From Halocafeteria seosinensis (lineage: Eukaryota; Sar; Bigyra; Bicosoecida): a stretch of 48,876 bases of DNA. Under the pieces are notes generated by a model. That model saw only the letters and a program-made list of their open reading frames with translations, did not search any database and had not been told where the DNA came from. Below, in pieces: positions 1 to 9,746 of the stretch (position 1 is the first letter of the stretch; the number at the start of each line of letters is the position of its first letter). The stretch lies in the NCBI GenBank assembly GCA_001687465.1, contig LVLI01000183.1:1-48876 (forward strand), read 5' to 3'. The position numbers and the translations under genes were made by a program.

Positions 1-177
1 AACATATCCGCCAATATCTCGAAGATGAGACAACGTAATTAACTGAAATTCAGGAAATCCGCTATTTCGACTACGCTCTATTTGATGGTATGAACAGAAA
101 TCGTCTATCTTCGTTGTGTGAATGTTTCATATTGTTCGTGTAATTAGAATAACACGAACTTCGTGAAACAGACTGTA
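1..177. repeat. 177-bp direct repeat, copy 1
   Basis: This sequence recurs at 749-925 with constant offset (748) and only a few substitutions, so the two copies are of similar recent origin. It contains a perfect 8-bp inverted repeat (gttcgtgt at 134-141, acacgaac at 152-159) with a 10-nt loop, followed by a second small inverted repeat cacgaa-c-ttcgtg at 153-165. The copy starts at the first base of the window, so its true left end may lie outside. The two copies flank 571 bp. This could be a terminal-direct-repeat element or a tandem duplication with a 748-bp unit. Confidence 0.9.
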
Positions 178-295
178 CGTGGAAAGGGTGTCCAAACTTC
201 ATCGAGAACATTTTCCGCTGCGGTACTATTTTAGCGGTCCTCTAGAACTACTACGAAGACTCCCAAGCAGCCTGAAGCAGGCAACTTTAGCAATC

Positions 296-463
296 GGGAC
301 TCAGCGGCACGCACTTCTTGAGATTAGGGACTCACAGGTGATAAATGGTGCACACCTTGTGAGAGTAGGGACTCACAGGTGAACAACGGCGCACACTTCG
401 TGAGAGTAGGGACTCACAGGTGAACAACGGTACACACTTCGTGAGAGTACGGACTCCCAAGTG
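296..463. repeat. 41-bp minisatellite
   Basis: The unit begins gggactcacaggtgaacaac and ends cttcgtgagagta. Three full copies lie at 327-367, 368-408 and 409-449. A shortened copy (about 31 bp) precedes them at 296 and a degenerate partial copy follows at 450. The ends of each unit (ctcac and gtgag) are complementary, so each copy could fold on itself. Confidence 0.9.
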
Positions 464-630
464 GGACAGCAGTAGTTAGTGCTTAAGAGTAGAGTGCTTT
501 CCTTACAGTGTCGACGGAGTATGCTGAGACTACGAGGACAGGACAAAAATTTTTCGCCTGCGGCGCACAGACTACGAGTCAATCAGACATTGAAGCGCTG
601 CTCCAATGTATGCCGCCACCACAGCCACCA

Positions 631-658
631 TGTGAAGTTCAGATTTGCGAACTTCACA
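631..658. repeat. Hairpin with 10-bp perfect arms
   Basis: tgtgaagttc (631-640) is the exact reverse complement of gaacttcaca (649-658), with loop agatttgc. It sits inside the segment flanked by the 177-bp repeats. No U-tract or other terminator sign is present, and its role is unknown. Confidence 0.8.
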
Positions 659-748
659 AGAGGGGCAAGTCACACGTGCGGAAAGCACAGGGGAAGCAAA
701 GGGGACACAAAAATGACCCCTGGTGGTTTGAGGAGGCCACAATTTGCC

Positions 749-925
749 AACATATCCGCCAGTATCTCGACGATGAGACAACGTAATTAACTGAAATTCA
801 GGACATCCGCTATTTTTACTACACTCTATTTGATGGTATGAACAGAAATCGTCTATCTTCGTTGTGTGAATGTTTCATATTGTTCGTGTAATTAGAATAA
901 CACGAACTTCGTGAAACAGACTGTA
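749..925. repeat. 177-bp direct repeat, copy 2
   Basis: Second copy of the repeat at 1-177, including the inverted repeat now at 882-907. Its right end coincides, within about 10 bp, with the point where the minus-strand GLUG pseudogene stops being recognisable. The insertion or rearrangement that placed this repeat may therefore be what truncated that gene. Confidence 0.9.
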
Positions 926-927
926 AG

Positions 928-1666
928 CCGGCAACTTTCCGCAAATACCGCCAGCTCCAACGCCTGTAATGTGACCTACAGAATGACAACTCCGTATAGT
1001 CACAAAGCCGTTATCATATCCAACTCGCGCTCCAAGTATCCCACCTGCTCTCCTCCCACTGATGACACCTGTCGAAAAGGAGTCAGAAATTAGCACCTCA
1101 CCTTGATGCAGGCCGCATCGGTAGCCACAGATACCACCCCCATGTGAACCAACAATCTCCCCTGTACTGCTGCAAGACTCCACAATACAATATTTCTGCT
1201 CCTCCTGAACGATAAATCCACCTAAGTTTGCTATGCTCCCGTTTTTGACGTGGCCTCCACTGTAAACAATCCTGGAAAACTGGTTATCCCGCTACGTTCA
1301 TTTGTCCGATCCCATCGAATGTCTCATTCGCATGTAGTGAAATGAATTGTGCCTCTGAATAGCTTTCTGCCCAAACTAGCAGCGTGCAATTCAATCGAGA
1401 TAGTACTATTTCGTGTCAGGGAAATATTGAACGCAGGGCACCTGCCCTTCCATTATCGCATTCCTCATATCCATTGGCACTGCAAGCGAACAATGCAGCA
1501 TACTACAACCCAATACGACTGCAAAATACAGAAAGGCCTTCAGGTCGAAGTAAAAACGACCCTCTTTTCCCGTGTCTAGTGCTGGGTGCTTCGGGATATT
1601 GGCTGAAAGAAACCCCATCCTCCTTCCAAGCGCATTGACGGGGAGAACAACGTCCAAAGGTGCCAT
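928..1666 (-). pseudogene. Truncated GLUG-repeat surface protein pseudogene
   Basis: Read on the minus strand from an ATG at 1666, the product has a hydrophobic signal-like stretch and then a degraded form of the family's DLR..I..G cap (MDMRNAIMEGQVPCVQYF). The frame breaks at about 1406. In other frames it recovers HFTT, then FISLHANETFDG (about 1345), and after a deletion VKNGSIANLGGFIVQEEQ and the VESCSSTGEI strand. Three GLUG repeats follow (GGGICGYRCG, AGGILGARVG, AGGICG). Homology ends at about 930 where the 177-bp repeat begins. The C-terminal repeats, C-cap and stalk are missing. At least two frame disruptions plus an internal deletion make it a pseudogene. It is the only family member here on the minus strand. 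Confidence 0.85.
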
Positions 1667-2851
1667 CGCTCAACTGATCTCCCGTTTGATTATTCCACAA
1701 GTGCATGTATGTATGTGTGTATGCTTATGAAGCCGTGGTAGGAGGACTTCTGAGCGGCTGGAAGGATGAGGGACCAACGGCCGCGGCCTCGTTGGTTTGG
1801 CACACTTCTCTCCTGAGCGCTACAGTGGTAACTACTAAGATGATAAAACACAGTTTTTTTGCTTGAACAGTTGAAGTAACAAATCAATCTGAATGGCCGA
1901 TGGTATGGAATGACTTGGGCGTCCTCACACTGCGGAGTGTGAGTCAGGAATTTAGATACTCGAAACATGTGCCAACCCAACTTGCACTGCCAAGCAACAA
2001 ACACACATTAAACGTGTCCCAAACAACCGGCTCAGAGCGGAGGGATGAGTTGTCCTCTATTGAATTGGGGTGTATTGCTACAGGTACGTAGATATGCACC
2101 GTGACTGCGGTGAGCTTCACTCGGAACCACTGGCGTAGCCAAGGGCTCCTGCTCCATTATTGGTTCATAAGTACATTTACGAGGACTTGCTGCTCAGTTG
2201 TAAATGCCTGTTCATCAATGCGTGAGAAGCTCAGCAGCTACTAACAGGACAATTGCGTCGGCATTAAAAGTCGACCCAATGCACACAGAGGCAACAAAGT
2301 TTGCTTTTGGCATGCCATGGCTGCCACATATGCACCGGTAGTGGCATTTAAACACTACATATCTAGGGTTTGCTTTCCCCTGGCACTAAAGGGCCTGCTG
2401 TATTGGAACCGAACGTCGTCAAAGTGCAGTGATTCCAACTTTCTTACTTTGTAGTCTCAGCCGCAGTGCGGTGATTCGAGTGGAATCCCCTCGGTGGATG
2501 CTCGCAAAACCCGAAGAAGTTCCTCCCGATAATACCACGCGAACTGTCTTCATCTTCGAGTAATTTAACCCTTTTCGTCCTCTTTTTTTTTATTTAGGTG
2601 CTGTGGTGTTTGAGGTATACGTATATATGCTTTGACTACTGGTAGAAGAAAAGGATAGAGTACCAGTAGTCCGGTTGAAGCGCGACCTCCCAACTCGGGT
2701 TAGGGTTCGATTAGTGCGACGAAGACCGTGCTTCATGGACGGTGCGCTTCCCAAGAAGATCGTTTCCGAATGTTCTGCTTGCTCCATTTATCCCCGAACA
2801 GAATCGTGAGGCAACGAATTGAAGTACGAAGCACACCACACAACACACGCG
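1667..2851. other. Intergenic region with a duplicated upstream block
   Basis: I see no credible gene. From about 2292 to 2710 the DNA resembles 6037-6425, upstream of the paralogous gene. Shared blocks include acaaagtttgct, tcaaagtg.agtgattcc versus ccaaagtcgagtgattcc, gatgct.gcaaaacccgaagaag and gttgaag with gcgacctc downstream. A T-tract (about 2584-2592) and a TATA-like tatatat at about 2622 lie upstream of the 2852 gene; the TATA-like string is absent from the other copy. This block probably contains the promoter and 5' leader. Confidence 0.6.
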
Positions 2852-4513
2852 ATGCACCGCGCAACGACAACACACCGAATGCATAATGCGTTCATTTCAT
2901 TGGCTTGCATTCTCTCCATCTTTGCCGACTTAACGACCAACGTCAGAGTGGATGGAAGGGACTTGCGGGACAACATAATCGCTGGAAATGAGACAGGCTT
3001 CGCCTACAGCGCAGCAGACTTGCTGTTCCATTTGACTGAGAGTGTCAACATAGGTCCCCAGATGCGGATAGGATGTATGGATTACTTATCCCTGAATGAA
3101 AGTGAAGTATTCGACGGAAACGGGCGTCAGATTTTTGTCCATTGTTCAAACTTTTTGGGTTTCTTCACCGCTGATGGTGGGCTATCAGGAACCATCAACG
3201 AGGCTGCCAAGATTACGAATACTCATTTCCAGCAGGAAGGAAATGCAACGGGGTTGCTACTTCGTGACAAGCAGAAGAACGTTATTGTCGACTCGTGCAG
3301 TGCTGAAATAGAAGGAAAGATTTTACTTGGTGGCGGAGGAATCTGTGGCAGAGATTGTGCTACCTTTGGTGGCCATATCCAGATCAACAATTCAAGATTC
3401 ACTGGGGAAATCGGAGAGCGTTCGGGGGGAATTTTGGGCAAATATTCAGGCTCAAAAGGAGGAAAAATCAACATCTACCGCTGTAGCGTACATTCTAACT
3501 TAGTGGGATACCGGGGAGGTGGGATATGCGGCGAAGGCTGCGGAAGCAGCCGAGGTTACGTTCAAGTTATGGAGTCGCAGTTTTCTGGGATCATCGGACA
3601 CTATGCGGGGGGAATATTAGGTCCGGAGGCTGGCCATACTAACGGTATTGTGTATGTGTCTGGTTGCAATGCCGGTGGAAAGCTTCTGGGATGGTATGCA
3701 GGCGGAATTTGTGGTCCAAGTATAGCTCATGGTTGCGGGAGTGCATATGTTTCGCGTTCTTTTTTCACAGGTCACATTGGTGGCTATTCTAGCTTCGGTC
3801 TCGGTGCCGGGGGTATTGTTGGAGGAGTTCTGAAGGACGGGCCCAGTTGGATTCATGTATCAGAATGCTACGTTCTGGGTGGCGTTGATGCGGCCTGGGC
3901 TGGTGGAATCTGCGGAGCCTTTGTCGAGGCAGGCAACGTCACTATTACCGCAAGTGACTCATTTACAGCGGGAGCAATAGCCGACGGAGCAGGGGGCATT
4001 TGTGGAAGTAATATTGGCTATAAAGGCTCTGATGTTCATATTTATAATACTTACGCCATGGGACCGTTTGGTATGGATGCCGGGGGTATCGCCGAATCAG
4101 TCCACAAAACCGCGGCCAACGTTACGATTATTCACTCGGTACATTCAGCTCAACAAATCACTAGCGTGTCCAGCGTCCATCGCATTGCTATTGAACGAGG
4201 TAACTCGGACACACTGAATGACATTAGAGGGAAGCTTTACGCCCCACATGGGACAGCAGTTTGGTCGAATGAAAAATGGACGGTGTATAGCCCGCTAAAA
4301 CCCCCAACGTTACGATTCAATGTCGGAGCGTTTGTCTCCCCAACCCCGAGCCCGACGTCTAGTGTAACTCCGACTCGTGCTGCTACTTTGCCCGGATCCC
4401 CTTCGCCTTATGCAACGCCTTTTCTGCGGAATACACTCAGTATACCGGCGCAGATGCCGAAGCGGCAGATACGCAATCGTAGCAAGAGAAAGCAAACACC
4501 AACAGGCCAGTAA
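2852..4513 (+). CDS. Secreted GLUG-repeat protein, short form
   Basis: Predicted 553 residues. The open frame begins further upstream, but the first ATG is at 2852, with another at 2879 directly before the hydrophobic segment AFISLACILSIFADL (signal peptide). The N-cap reads GRDLRDNIIAGNETGF, then YLSLNESEVFDG and DSCSAEIEGKI. GLUG repeats run from about nt 3325 to 4110 (GGGICG.DC, GGILGKYSG, GGGICGEGCG, AGGILG, AGGICG, AGGIVGG). The C-cap contains GNSDTLNDIRGKLY and RFNVGAFVSPTP. A short Ser/Thr/Pro linker leads to a basic end (KRQIRNRSKRK). There is no transmembrane segment, so the protein is probably secreted or wall-attached. The closest relative is the 6593 gene. GLUG repeats are expected to form a beta-helix or solenoid in extracellular proteins; adhesion is inference. 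Confidence 0.85.
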   Translation: MHRATTTHRMHNAFISLACILSIFADLTTNVRVDGRDLRDNIIAGNETGFAYSAADLLFHLTESVNIGPQMRIGCMDYLSLNESEVFDGNGRQIFVHCSNFLGFFTADGGLSGTINEAAKITNTHFQQEGNATGLLLRDKQKNVIVDSCSAEIEGKILLGGGGICGRDCATFGGHIQINNSRFTGEIGERSGGILGKYSGSKGGKINIYRCSVHSNLVGYRGGGICGEGCGSSRGYVQVMESQFSGIIGHYAGGILGPEAGHTNGIVYVSGCNAGGKLLGWYAGGICGPSIAHGCGSAYVSRSFFTGHIGGYSSFGLGAGGIVGGVLKDGPSWIHVSECYVLGGVDAAWAGGICGAFVEAGNVTITASDSFTAGAIADGAGGICGSNIGYKGSDVHIYNTYAMGPFGMDAGGIAESVHKTAANVTIIHSVHSAQQITSVSSVHRIAIERGNSDTLNDIRGKLYAPHGTAVWSNEKWTVYSPLKPPTLRFNVGAFVSPTPSPTSSVTPTRAATLPGSPSPYATPFLRNTLSIPAQMPKRQIRNRSKRKQTPTGQ

Positions 4514-4990
4514 AGTTTCACAACAGCGGGTCCAACCAAATAATTGTTTAAGTACATTTGCTAGAGCATTATTGACAGTTTAAGCCTAACACCGTGTAAG
4601 GTCGGTAGATGGCGGCTAACAATATTCGGTAATAAAATATGCCAAAAAGTTAAGATGACCAACTAGGGATACTTTGTAGCTACTTAACGACCCCTCACTG
4701 CTAACGGACGTTCATGAGTAGCCACTGGCCAGCAGATGTGTATAGATTTCAAGCTGCGATTGCAAGGGAACATGGCCCACCAACAGATAGATCCCAATTG
4801 AGTGTGTATCTACCGCGCAGTGCCTTGCCTCTAAAGTGCAGTTCGCCTTTTACGTATTGCAGTTAGAGACAGTGTGCCTGAGGGACATCCTCGTGCTCAG
4901 GAGAGGACGAAATGTACTCCAGCAACATGAAGGGGCTAGAAACTTGGGCAAAGATGTATGAGACAGCCTTAGATTGGGGGGCAGCTAGGG
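4514..4990. other. Intergenic region, probable 3' UTR
   Basis: No coding potential seen. A polyadenylation-like aataaaat lies at about 4631, roughly 120 bp after the stop of the preceding gene. The rest is unremarkable until the tail relic begins near 5000. Confidence 0.4.
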
Positions 4991-4997
4991 TCTTCAG

Positions 4998-5650
4998 TTG
5001 TTTCGGCACAAGCATACTATAATGATTCTGTCAGAGCTCCAAACCAAGAACAGGTGGGCAAAAGAATGTATCATCGGGCTCACCAAACGAGTATTGGTGA
5101 GAACGCGGGGTATTGCCCGGAATGGATACAACTATGGCTGCTGCGGCCTTAGCTCACCGGTAATGTTCAAAGTAGTAGGAGGAGACGGACAACCGCAAAC
5201 ATTGTTCGTGGCTTCTGCAACTCAAAAAAATTTAACTGATAAGGTTCAAAACCGTTTCCGTCTCAACGAGTGAAAACAAGTGAAGTTGATGGCAGTCAAC
5301 CACAGATCAAAGTAGCTTCAGTGACGAGCATAGATACCTCCGGTTTGAAACGGCAAGACTTACCGCAGCTAACGCTGCGAGAGGGGAAAGGCAAACTCCT
5401 GAATGAGCCTTTGCTGTTGTTAGAAGTTGGAATCCAATTTTCAACAGACGGTGTTGATACAGTTCCCAGTCCGTACAAAAGGCCATGCCCATAGCAGCCA
5501 TGCCGCACTCTCTGAAGAAGCAAAGCAAGCCACCATCAAAGATCTCGTTCGCGCCCAATGTGGTTAAAGGAATGCTCAAACTTTGCCGGCGAGAGTCAGA
5601 AGTGTTCGTGGGAATCCTCTGACCAAACACCGGAAGACTGCTTAGACTCG
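4998..5650 (+). pseudogene. Relic of a GLUG-protein cytoplasmic tail
   Basis: Broken frames resemble the intracellular tail of the giant protein at 17668-25308. KVQNRFRLNE (about 5244-5273) matches IQNKFSLSK. IKVASVTSIDTSGLKRQDL (about 5308-5364) matches IRVALVENIDTSGMGRIDR. LREGKGKLLNEP followed by LLLLEVGIQFSTD matches LRQWKAKLLAEP and PPLVEIEMDTED. SHAALSEEAKQ (about 5494) matches ARHALSEEAKE. Stops and frame changes interrupt the match at about 5273, about 5494 and about 5551, and no ectodomain or membrane segment is attached. It may be the decayed 3' end of the upstream 2852 gene, which itself lacks a tail, or the last remnant of a separate deleted copy. Confidence 0.75.
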
Positions 5651-6592
5651 GCCTGAAATCGCATGGAGACGCACGCCATTCCCGGTAGGGTCTCCTACAC
5701 ATTGCTCTGCTTCTCAATAGCAGGCTTGCGCCATAGGTGCTTGTCAGGCGTCGAAAAATTGCAACGATATGAATCTCCTGCATGGGAGGCAGACGCCCAC
5801 AATGACTCATGTCGATGAAATTCCCCCAAATGAACCAGTTCCACACTCTTGGCTACATATGGCTCTATCTTCCTCCTTTGATCCATTGGTACTCTGCTTA
5901 ACTTCTTCGCTTATGAAAGTCGATACAGAAAGCATTTCACTGGAGCGATTCTAACCTGAATCTCGCTTCGTGCGGCCCTCATCACCACCGTCTCAGGGAT
6001 GGTTCCGCACCAACCGCTTCCCGCGGGCAGCGGCAGACAACAAAGTTTGCTTGGGGATACCATCATGCCAGCTGTCATTTCACGTAGCCTTTAACGAATT
6101 TCACCTAAGATTTGTTGGGTTCTTTGCTTTCTCGCCTGGCAATTTAGAGCATGTTGGACTGGAATCGAAACGTCGCCAAAGTCGAGTGATTCCGTCTGTC
6201 TTCCTCTCAGCGGGTGCGGTGAGCTGTGTCGATGCTGGCAAAACCCGAAGAAGAACTTGGTTTGTCCGGATAATATCAGCAGCATGGCAGTGGTAGCCGT
6301 CATTTCGGGCAACTTAATGCCCGTCTTCCTCTATAGATGCTGTTGATTAACATGCCTTGACTCACAGATAGGGGAAGTGCCGTTGAAGTCCCAAGCCCAG
6401 TCTAGCGACCTCGCAGCTCCACTTAATCGGCCGCCGAGAAGTGCTCAACGATAAATGCCACGACGAAGGTCGTGAGTCATTGCACACGCTTCGGTGAATT
6501 GTTCAAGGTCGTTTTTCGACCGTTCTCCTTGCCTCGTTCAACGACGGCGTGGGGTAAGAGACTTGAAGCGGGAGCCCACCCTCCTCTTCACG
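5651..6592. other. Intergenic region with duplicated upstream block
   Basis: No convincing gene. From about 6037 to 6425 it aligns with 2292-2710 (see that entry), so the upstream DNA was copied together with the following gene. The open frames here, such as 5970-6296, lie within this shared non-coding block and do not match each other as protein. Confidence 0.55.
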
Positions 6593-8254
6593 ATGTACTG
6601 TCGGAAGACAGGAGTTCAGAGACATTTTGTACCCGTAATTTTTGTTGGAATACTCTCTATCCTGGTCGATATGAGGAATGTTGGAGTCGATGGAAACGAC
6701 TTGAGGGAAGAGATAATCGCGGGGAAGAAGGCTGAATCCAACTACAGCTCCGACGACATGCTCTTCCAGATGACCGACAACTATGTGACAGGATGTTTTG
6801 AGTACATGTCAATGAATTCGAGTGAAGTCTTCGACGGAAACGATTATAGTATCACCTTTTGGTGTCGTGCTATCACTGGTAGCGGATTTTTCACCAATAC
6901 CAATTCGTTTGACGGTATCAACGTACCGAGTGAAGTCCCGCAAATCAAGAATTTTTTGTGCAAATAGGAGGAGATGCCAGAGGAATCCTTATCAGAGAGA
7001 AGCAAAAATACTTTTCTGTCGATTCGTGTAGTGCCAAAACTATAGGAAATCTTGTTGACGGCGGTGGTGGCATCTGTGGGAAGGAATGTGGTGCTTTCGG
7101 AGGGTACATTGAGATCAAGAATTCCAAATTTGATGGAACAGTGAAAGGTGCTTCGGGAGGAATCGCGGGAAAATTAGCTGGTTCAGGAGGAGGAACAGTC
7201 ATTATCTCTGACTGTGCTAGTGCGGGAACGGTGGAAAACGAAGGTGGTAGCAGTTCCAAGAGCGAGGGTGGCGGAATATGCGGCAAGGAATGCGGGAGCT
7301 CCGGAGGATATATCCAAGTCATAAATTCTCATCATAGTGGAACAATTGAAAAGTATGCTGGTGGTTTATTGGGTGCATATGCTGGTTCTAAACGAGGCCT
7401 CGTCAATGTGACACATTGCAGTCTCACCGGAGCAATAGCGGGTTGGTTTTCCGGTGGCATCTGTGGTGCGAATACCGCCGTAGATGGAGGCGAAGTGTAT
7501 ATTTCGCAATCATATTCAACGGGTAGTATCGGCAGCAGCGGCCCACGTGGGGGTGGCGATTCTGGTGGTATAGTTGGAGCCACGGTAGCATTTAAGCTAG
7601 GTGATCCAGGTCGTATTTACATTACTGAATGCTATTCATTGGGTAATGTCTTTGGACAGGGCGGAGGAGGGGTTCTTGGATCTTTCCCGGGAGCTGGGGG
7701 TAGCACTATTGTCATAAGAGACTCTTTTGCTAGGCAATATGGCAACGTGAAATCTAGTGGACTTTGCGGCAGGAAGGCTACAGGCAAGATTTTTATCTAC
7801 AACAGTTATGCCTCCGGGGATTTTGCCCCAAATGCAGGAGGTATACTGAATTCCATTGCCAGAACAGCAGCAAATATAACTGTTGTGCACTCTGTACATT
7901 CGGCCGCACAGATTGCCCGTTCTGGAAATCTTACAGTGAGTCATGGAAACTCGAACCACCTGAAGGATATCCAAGGCCAGCTTTACCATTGGAATGGAGC
8001 CAGAGTTTGGTCAAACGAGACGTGGGCTGTGTATAGCCCCTTCGAGCCTCCCGTTTTACGGTTCAATGTGGATGCCTTTGTCTCCCCAACGCCGACTCCT
8101 TCGATCACACCTACTGCGACAGTAAACCCAAGTGTTACTCCAACAGTGACTTCGACCTCCTGCTTACCGCACGCCTCCACCTTCGCACAAATTCAAAGTT
8201 CCGGTGCAGGTGGTGAAGCGTAAAATAAGGAATCACAAGAAAAAAATGCCCTAG
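6593..8254 (+). pseudogene. GLUG-repeat protein with two frameshifts
   Basis: First ATG is at 6593, followed by signal peptide FVPVIFVGILSILVD and the cap GNDLREEIIAGKK. Frame 1 ends at 6967 right after a run of six T (about 6950-6955). One more T would join it to the second frame (QIGGDARGILIREKQ) exactly where the 2852 paralogue is continuous. The second frame carries GLUG repeats (GGGICGKECG, GGIAGKLAG, GGICGANTA) and the C-cap with RFNVDAFVSPTP. It then ends at 8223 in sequence unlike its paralogue. A +1 shift near 8150-8158 gives a C-terminus PPAYRTPPP and VKRKIRNHKKK, stopping at 8254 and matching the paralogue's PSPYATPF and KRQIRNRSKRK. The two shifts offset each other. It is a young pseudogene, a site of programmed shifting or, less likely, two sequencing errors. 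Confidence 0.8.
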
Positions 8255-9746
8255 TGGGCCACACTTCATCGAAAGCCAGTCAAGCATTCCGATATGGTTA
8301 CTTGGAGCACCAGGCACTGACAATGTCTACACTGTACAACTTTGTACTTGTTTGAATCCCAGTGTTGCCCGTGGGATGTGCATACTTTACACTGTCATCT
8401 GACACCGAACGTCAGCTCCTCCCGCCGGAGCAGCCGGAAGCATCACTCAGCGCTGCTAGTGTGCGCAGTCTTTAAACCAAATAGCTCTCTTCGTTTTCAT
8501 TAATCAGTTCCGCGTACTAGTTTACTAACGCAGTAGACACTTTGGGGTGGTACATACTGTATGAGTCATACTTCCTTGCTGCACGTACCGCGATTGAGCT
8601 TCGGGTCGGCTGCCAGCAGGATTTTTAGGCAGCCGATCCGTGTAATTACACTGCCCCAAGTATTGCAGAACTAAATCGAATACAGAATCCGACACAAATC
8701 ATCGATATTGGATGCGTATCTGCAGTCTGCAGGCTTTTCTACTGTCGGAAGAACCCCCGCTGCCGTTACAGTGGTGCCGCGGGAGTCCAGGCCACGGACA
8801 GTACAGTGTATTGCGTGTGGCCCAGTCACTGGCGATAAACCATGGGATACCACAAAGAGACGGGCATAGGAAACTGTTGTACCAACCTACTGTTATCAAA
8901 TAGCTCCAAAAATGCACGGTATGGAGCAGCCTACACTGTGAACTTCATTGCTGTTACCGGAATCCCGAATCCCGCTCAGCCGAGACGAAGTATAAAACTA
9001 CAGTACTCTCCTTTCCTTCCATAGGGCACCCCCATCCCCGCCCGACTATTGCAAAGTTTTCAAGAAAGGGGGGTACTGCTATCGCTGTAGCGCGCCGGCG
9101 GCGCCGCTCCTTTTCCTGGGCAGTGTCCAACGACATGATATCCAGAGGGTTTCGCATCCTGGGATTAATGTGACACCACCAAATACTATATGGAGGGAAA
9201 ACACATACTTGTGTTTTACAGAGTGTTGTTAGTAATAAAATGCCTACCAGGTAGTCTTTTCCCTTTTCCCTTGGACATTTCTCCCCTTGTTCCGGTAAGG
9301 TGTGTGTACAGTATTTGTTGATTTCTTGTCCTGCCGTTTGAGTGGCTGGGCCATACATAGGTTGGCGGCTTGGTCACCGCATACTCTGTTAAAGCCTTGT
9401 TCCAGCATTCAGTGTGTATAGCAGGAAAGATGGGAGGGGGTTGTGCAATGGTAGCAGGAGAAGAAGGCAACCATTGTACGCAAAGACTGGAAAGCACGAC
9501 CGAGTGAAAGCAGGTTTGGGAGCCTCTGTTCAGATGACTTCGACTACTGTAATATCGGTGAAAAGAACTCAGGAGAGAAAGAGGATCCCTGTTGAGCTCA
9601 GTATGGGCATGGTGATGCATTGTTCTGATTTCTTTTGCACACTTGTGTATGTGCGTCCCTGGTAGCGCGCTCAGCAGTGGGAGATGAAAAACGTCCTGCC
9701 ATGAGAAAAAATCTTCTCTTGATTTATGTAGTACTTTGTGGGTTCA
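8255..9746. other. Intergenic region
   Basis: About 1.5 kb without a gene I can support. Two minus-strand frames of 134 codons (8954-9358 and 9216-9620) overlap each other and have no recognisable domains. A 13-bp hairpin lies at 8602-8640. A short signal-peptide-like frame beginning MRKNLLLIYVV starts at 9701 and ends at about 9805, out of frame with the gene at 9747. It could be an upstream open reading frame. Alternatively, the string tgcttgcag at about 9747-9755 could be a splice acceptor for a 5' intron. Confidence 0.4.
8602..8640. repeat. Hairpin, 13-bp stem
   Basis: cgggtcggctgcc (8602-8614) pairs with ggcagccgatccg (8628-8640), with one G-T pair and a 13-nt loop. It lies in intergenic DNA between two GLUG genes. 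It could be an RNA structure, a remnant of a small inverted-repeat element, or chance. Confidence 0.6.

Larger units (their letters stand above)
178..748. other. Interior between the two 177-bp direct repeats
   Basis: This 571-bp stretch holds a 41-bp minisatellite and a hairpin with 10-bp perfect arms (631-640 and 649-658, 8-nt loop). A 92-codon frame runs from 508 through the junction into the second repeat and stops at 786. It resembles no family I recognise and I do not call it a gene. No transposase, integrase or reverse transcriptase is encoded, so any mobile element here would be non-autonomous. Confidence 0.5.

Noticed and set aside
327-449. CRISPR-like array
   Set aside because: The 41-bp units are contiguous with no unique spacers, and the DNA is eukaryotic; it is a minisatellite.
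1690-2004. 104-codon minus-strand frame upstream of the pseudogene
   Set aside because: No similarity to the GLUG N-terminus or any known protein; composition looks random.
2690-2712. Telomere-like gggttaggg string
   Set aside because: A single occurrence inside intergenic DNA with no tandem array; probably chance.
2680-2760. Possible tRNA (gggttcgatta resembles a B-box)
   Set aside because: No matching A-box or acceptor-stem pairing could be found at the required spacing.
5307-5846. 179-codon minus-strand open frame
   Set aside because: It overlaps the tail relic, which is supported by similarity to the giant protein on the plus strand; the minus frame has no recognisable domain.
8954-9620. 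Two overlapping 134-codon minus-strand frames
   Set aside because: No domain, no splice-consistent extension and mutual overlap; not supported as genes.
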